The notes under the pieces: generated by a model
Databases searched by the model: none
Seen by the model: only the letters and a program-made list of their open reading frames with translations
What the model was told of the DNA's origin: nothing
Program-made: the position numbers and the translations under genes
Shown here: positions 5,901 through 7,253 of the stretch, in pieces
Layout of the letters: every line of letters starts with the position of its first letter
How positions within the stretch are numbered: the first letter of the stretch is position 1
Source: Acidocella sp.
GTDB taxonomy: Bacteria > Pseudomonadota > Alphaproteobacteria > Acetobacterales > Acetobacteraceae
NCBI GenBank assembly: GCA_028687415.1
Contig: JAQUAC010000111.1
Coordinates: 1-7,253, forward strand
Length of the DNA stretch: 7,253 bases
Reading direction: 5' to 3'

Positions 5901-6805
5901 CAGGGCAGGGTCCGCAGCCAGCCGCGCACGGTGAGCTGGGCTGTGCTCCAGCCGATGAGCCCGGCGATGATGGGCAGCACTGGCAGGGTGAACCACAAGG
6001 CTGGCGGCAGGTTGAAGACCTGTTTGATATGCGCCGGGCCGGCGAAGGGGGCGGCCAGCGTGGCCAGCCAGGCCAGAACAGGCAGCGCCAGCACTGTGCC
6101 GCCCAGCCCTCCGGCCAGGGTTAGCAGCGTGGCGCGGGCGGCGAAGCGGTTGGCGATGTCGGCATCCAGCGCGCCGAGGCCATGGATAATGGTGATGGTC
6201 TCGCGCCGTTGCGCCAGCCCCGAGCGCGTGGCGACCGCGACCACTGCGGCGGCGACCAGGGCGACGATGATGAGCACGGCGGCGGCGCAGGCCTGCAGGC
6301 TGGTGGTGAGGGCCGCGACCCGGGCCGCCCACATGGCGCCGGACTGCACCAGCGTGCCGGGGCTGAGTTTTTGCAGGGTGGTGGCGAGCGCATCTGGCGT
6401 GGCGGCGCCGGTCCAGTGCGCGGAGATGACGGCGGGCATGGGCAGGCCAAGTTGCGCGACGTCGGTGCCGAGCCAGGGGGCGAGCAGTTTGTTCACCGCG
6501 TCGTCGCTCAGTAATTGCGGGCTGGCGATGCCGGGGGTGGAGGCGAGGGCAGCCTGCACGGCGGCCAGGCGGGGGCCTTTATTGGCGGCGTCCGGCGCTT
6601 GCGGCTGCGGCACCTGGATGGTGAGGGCCGCAGTGGTATCCCCTTGCCAATGCATGGCCAGCGTGGCGCAGGCCAGCGTGCCGCCCACGGCCAGGGCCGC
6701 GAGAAAGCTCATCGCCCCGACCAGCACCGGCAGCAGCCGGTCCGCCAGGGCGGTGCGCAGGCCGAGATAATCCGCGCGGCGGCGCGGCGGGTGATTAGCC
6801 ATCAT
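5900..6805 (-). CDS. ftsX: cell division protein FtsX
   Basis: This 301-residue integral membrane protein is the permease-like partner of FtsE. FtsEX does not transport; it links cytoplasmic ATP hydrolysis to periplasmic activation of peptidoglycan hydrolases at the division site. The topology is classic: a cytoplasmic N-terminus, TM1 (about 26-51), a periplasmic domain of roughly 115 residues (52-165), then TM2 (171-193), TM3 (226-252) and TM4 (270-290). RRETITIIHGLGALDADIANRF (about 200-221) after TM2 is the conserved FtsX cytoplasmic region. Start choice is uncertain: in-frame ATGs occur at 6820, 6805 and 6802. I favour 6805 because AGG lies 7 nt upstream; 6820 would add five residues and lie deeper inside ftsE. 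Any choice overlaps the ftsE stop (6795-6797), implying coupling. Confidence 0.88.
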   Translation of the reverse strand: MMANHPPRRRADYLGLRTALADRLLPVLVGAMSFLAALAVGGTLACATLAMHWQGDTTAALTIQVPQPQAPDAANKGPRLAAVQAALASTPGIASPQLLSDDAVNKLLAPWLGTDVAQLGLPMPAVISAHWTGAATPDALATTLQKLSPGTLVQSGAMWAARVAALTTSLQACAAAVLIIVALVAAAVVAVATRSGLAQRRETITIIHGLGALDADIANRFAARATLLTLAGGLGGTVLALPVLAWLATLAAPFAGPAHIKQVFNLPPALWFTLPVLPIIAGLIGWSTAQLTVRGWLRTLP

Positions 6806-7253
6806 GCACCAGCCTGCCATTCTCCATGCCCAGCCGGGGAGCGGGGTAGCGGCGGACGAGCTCCATGTTGTGCGTGGCCACCACCACCGTGGTGCCGAGG
6901 CGGTTAAGCGCGGTGATGAGCAGCATCAGCCGCTGGGCCTGATCGTCATCCAGATTGCCGGTGGGCTCGTCCGCCACCAGTAGCTTGGGGCGGGAGACAA
7001 CGGCGCGGGCGATGGCGATTCGCTGCTGTTCGCCGCCGGAGAGTTCGTCGGGCTTGGCGAGCAGCCGCGCTTCCAGCCCCACCCAATGCAGGATCTCGGT
7101 GACGTCGGCATGTATCTGCGTCTCATTGCGGCGGGCCAGGCGCATGGGCAGGGCCACGTTGTCGTAGGCGTTGAGGTGCGGCAGCAGCCGGAAATCCTGG
7201 TAGACCACGCCGATGCGCCGGCGCAGCAGGGCGGCGTCCCGCCGGGAGATTCT
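6795..7253 (-). CDS. ftsE: cell division ATP-binding protein FtsE (5' partial)
   Basis: This is the C-terminal 152 residues of an ABC ATPase; the frame runs off the right window edge, so the N-terminus with Walker A is not seen. The GTG at 7208 is an internal valine, not a start. In visible numbering the Q-loop VVYQDFRLL is at 16-24, the signature LSGGEQQRIAIARA at about 75-88, Walker B LLVADEPTGNLD at about 95-106, and the switch histidine in VVATHN near 127-132. YQDFRLLPHLNAYDNVALP is strongly FtsE-like, matching the Q-loop region of FtsE rather than LolD or MacB, and the ftsX directly downstream and overlapping confirms it. It sits on the inner face of the membrane, powering FtsX. It is the first visible gene of the four-gene envelope operon; the promoter lies beyond the window. 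Confidence 0.9.
   Translation of the reverse strand, partial: RISRRDAALLRRRIGVVYQDFRLLPHLNAYDNVALPMRLARRNETQIHADVTEILHWVGLEARLLAKPDELSGGEQQRIAIARAVVSRPKLLVADEPTGNLDDDQAQRLMLLITALNRLGTTVVVATHNMELVRRYPAPRLGMENGRLVHDG

Noticed and set aside
5901..6332. Open frame extending the DUF218 gene upstream to a 354-codon ORF
   Set aside because: The extra 144 codons lie antiphase inside ftsX and give low-complexity Arg/Pro/His-rich sequence. The ATG at 5900 overlapping the ftsX stop gives a normal-length DUF218 protein.
5883..6770. 295-codon plus-strand ORF
   Set aside because: Antisense to ftsX, with an Ala/Ser/Arg-rich low-complexity product; ftsX is clearly the real gene.

Overview
The window looks like chromosome of a high-GC alphaproteobacterium, with a low-GC accessory gene set into it. 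A sampled 60-nt line inside the MFS gene (1921-1980) is 68% G+C and one inside the acyltransferase gene (4741-4800) is 80%, while one in the accessory segment (2581-2640) is 45%. An HpnL-type membrane protein and an ftsE-ftsX-DUF218-plsC cluster would fit Rhodospirillales/Acetobacteraceae. That placement is inference from gene content; no rRNA or other taxonomic marker is present.

Layout. Positions 2-2251 hold three plus-strand genes: the 3' part of an HpnL-like flippase-fold membrane protein, a small GlsB/YeaQ/YmgE-type membrane protein, and a complete YbjJ/MosC-like MFS transporter. Positions 2252-4551 form the accessory segment. It has an AT-richer noncoding left flank (2252-2593), a single minus-strand gene of 553 codons for a fused DUF262-DUF1524 (GmrSD/SspE/BrxU-type) nuclease, and a noncoding right flank (4256-4551). 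Positions 4552-7253 hold a tightly packed minus-strand operon, in transcription order ftsE (5' end outside the window), ftsX, a DUF218/YdcF-SanA-like gene, and a PlsC-type acyltransferase gene.

How the genes work together. FtsE is the ATPase and FtsX the membrane partner of the division complex that controls peptidoglycan hydrolysis. The DUF218 protein and the lysophosphatidate acyltransferase follow with overlapping or near-overlapping junctions, so all four are probably one envelope-biogenesis transcript. The plus-strand genes are also all membrane proteins (lipid handling, stress-associated small protein, export), but no shared pathway is visible.

The most interesting part is the single-gene defence-type segment. 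It sits exactly where the plus-strand genes and the minus-strand operon converge, so its presence breaks neither. Both flanks carry degenerate copies of one short word family (about AAAAGCGGACATT), on the plus strand at the left and on the minus strand at the right, plus a perfect 11-bp inverted pair. I see no recombinase, tRNA, CRISPR array or DNA-modification partner gene.
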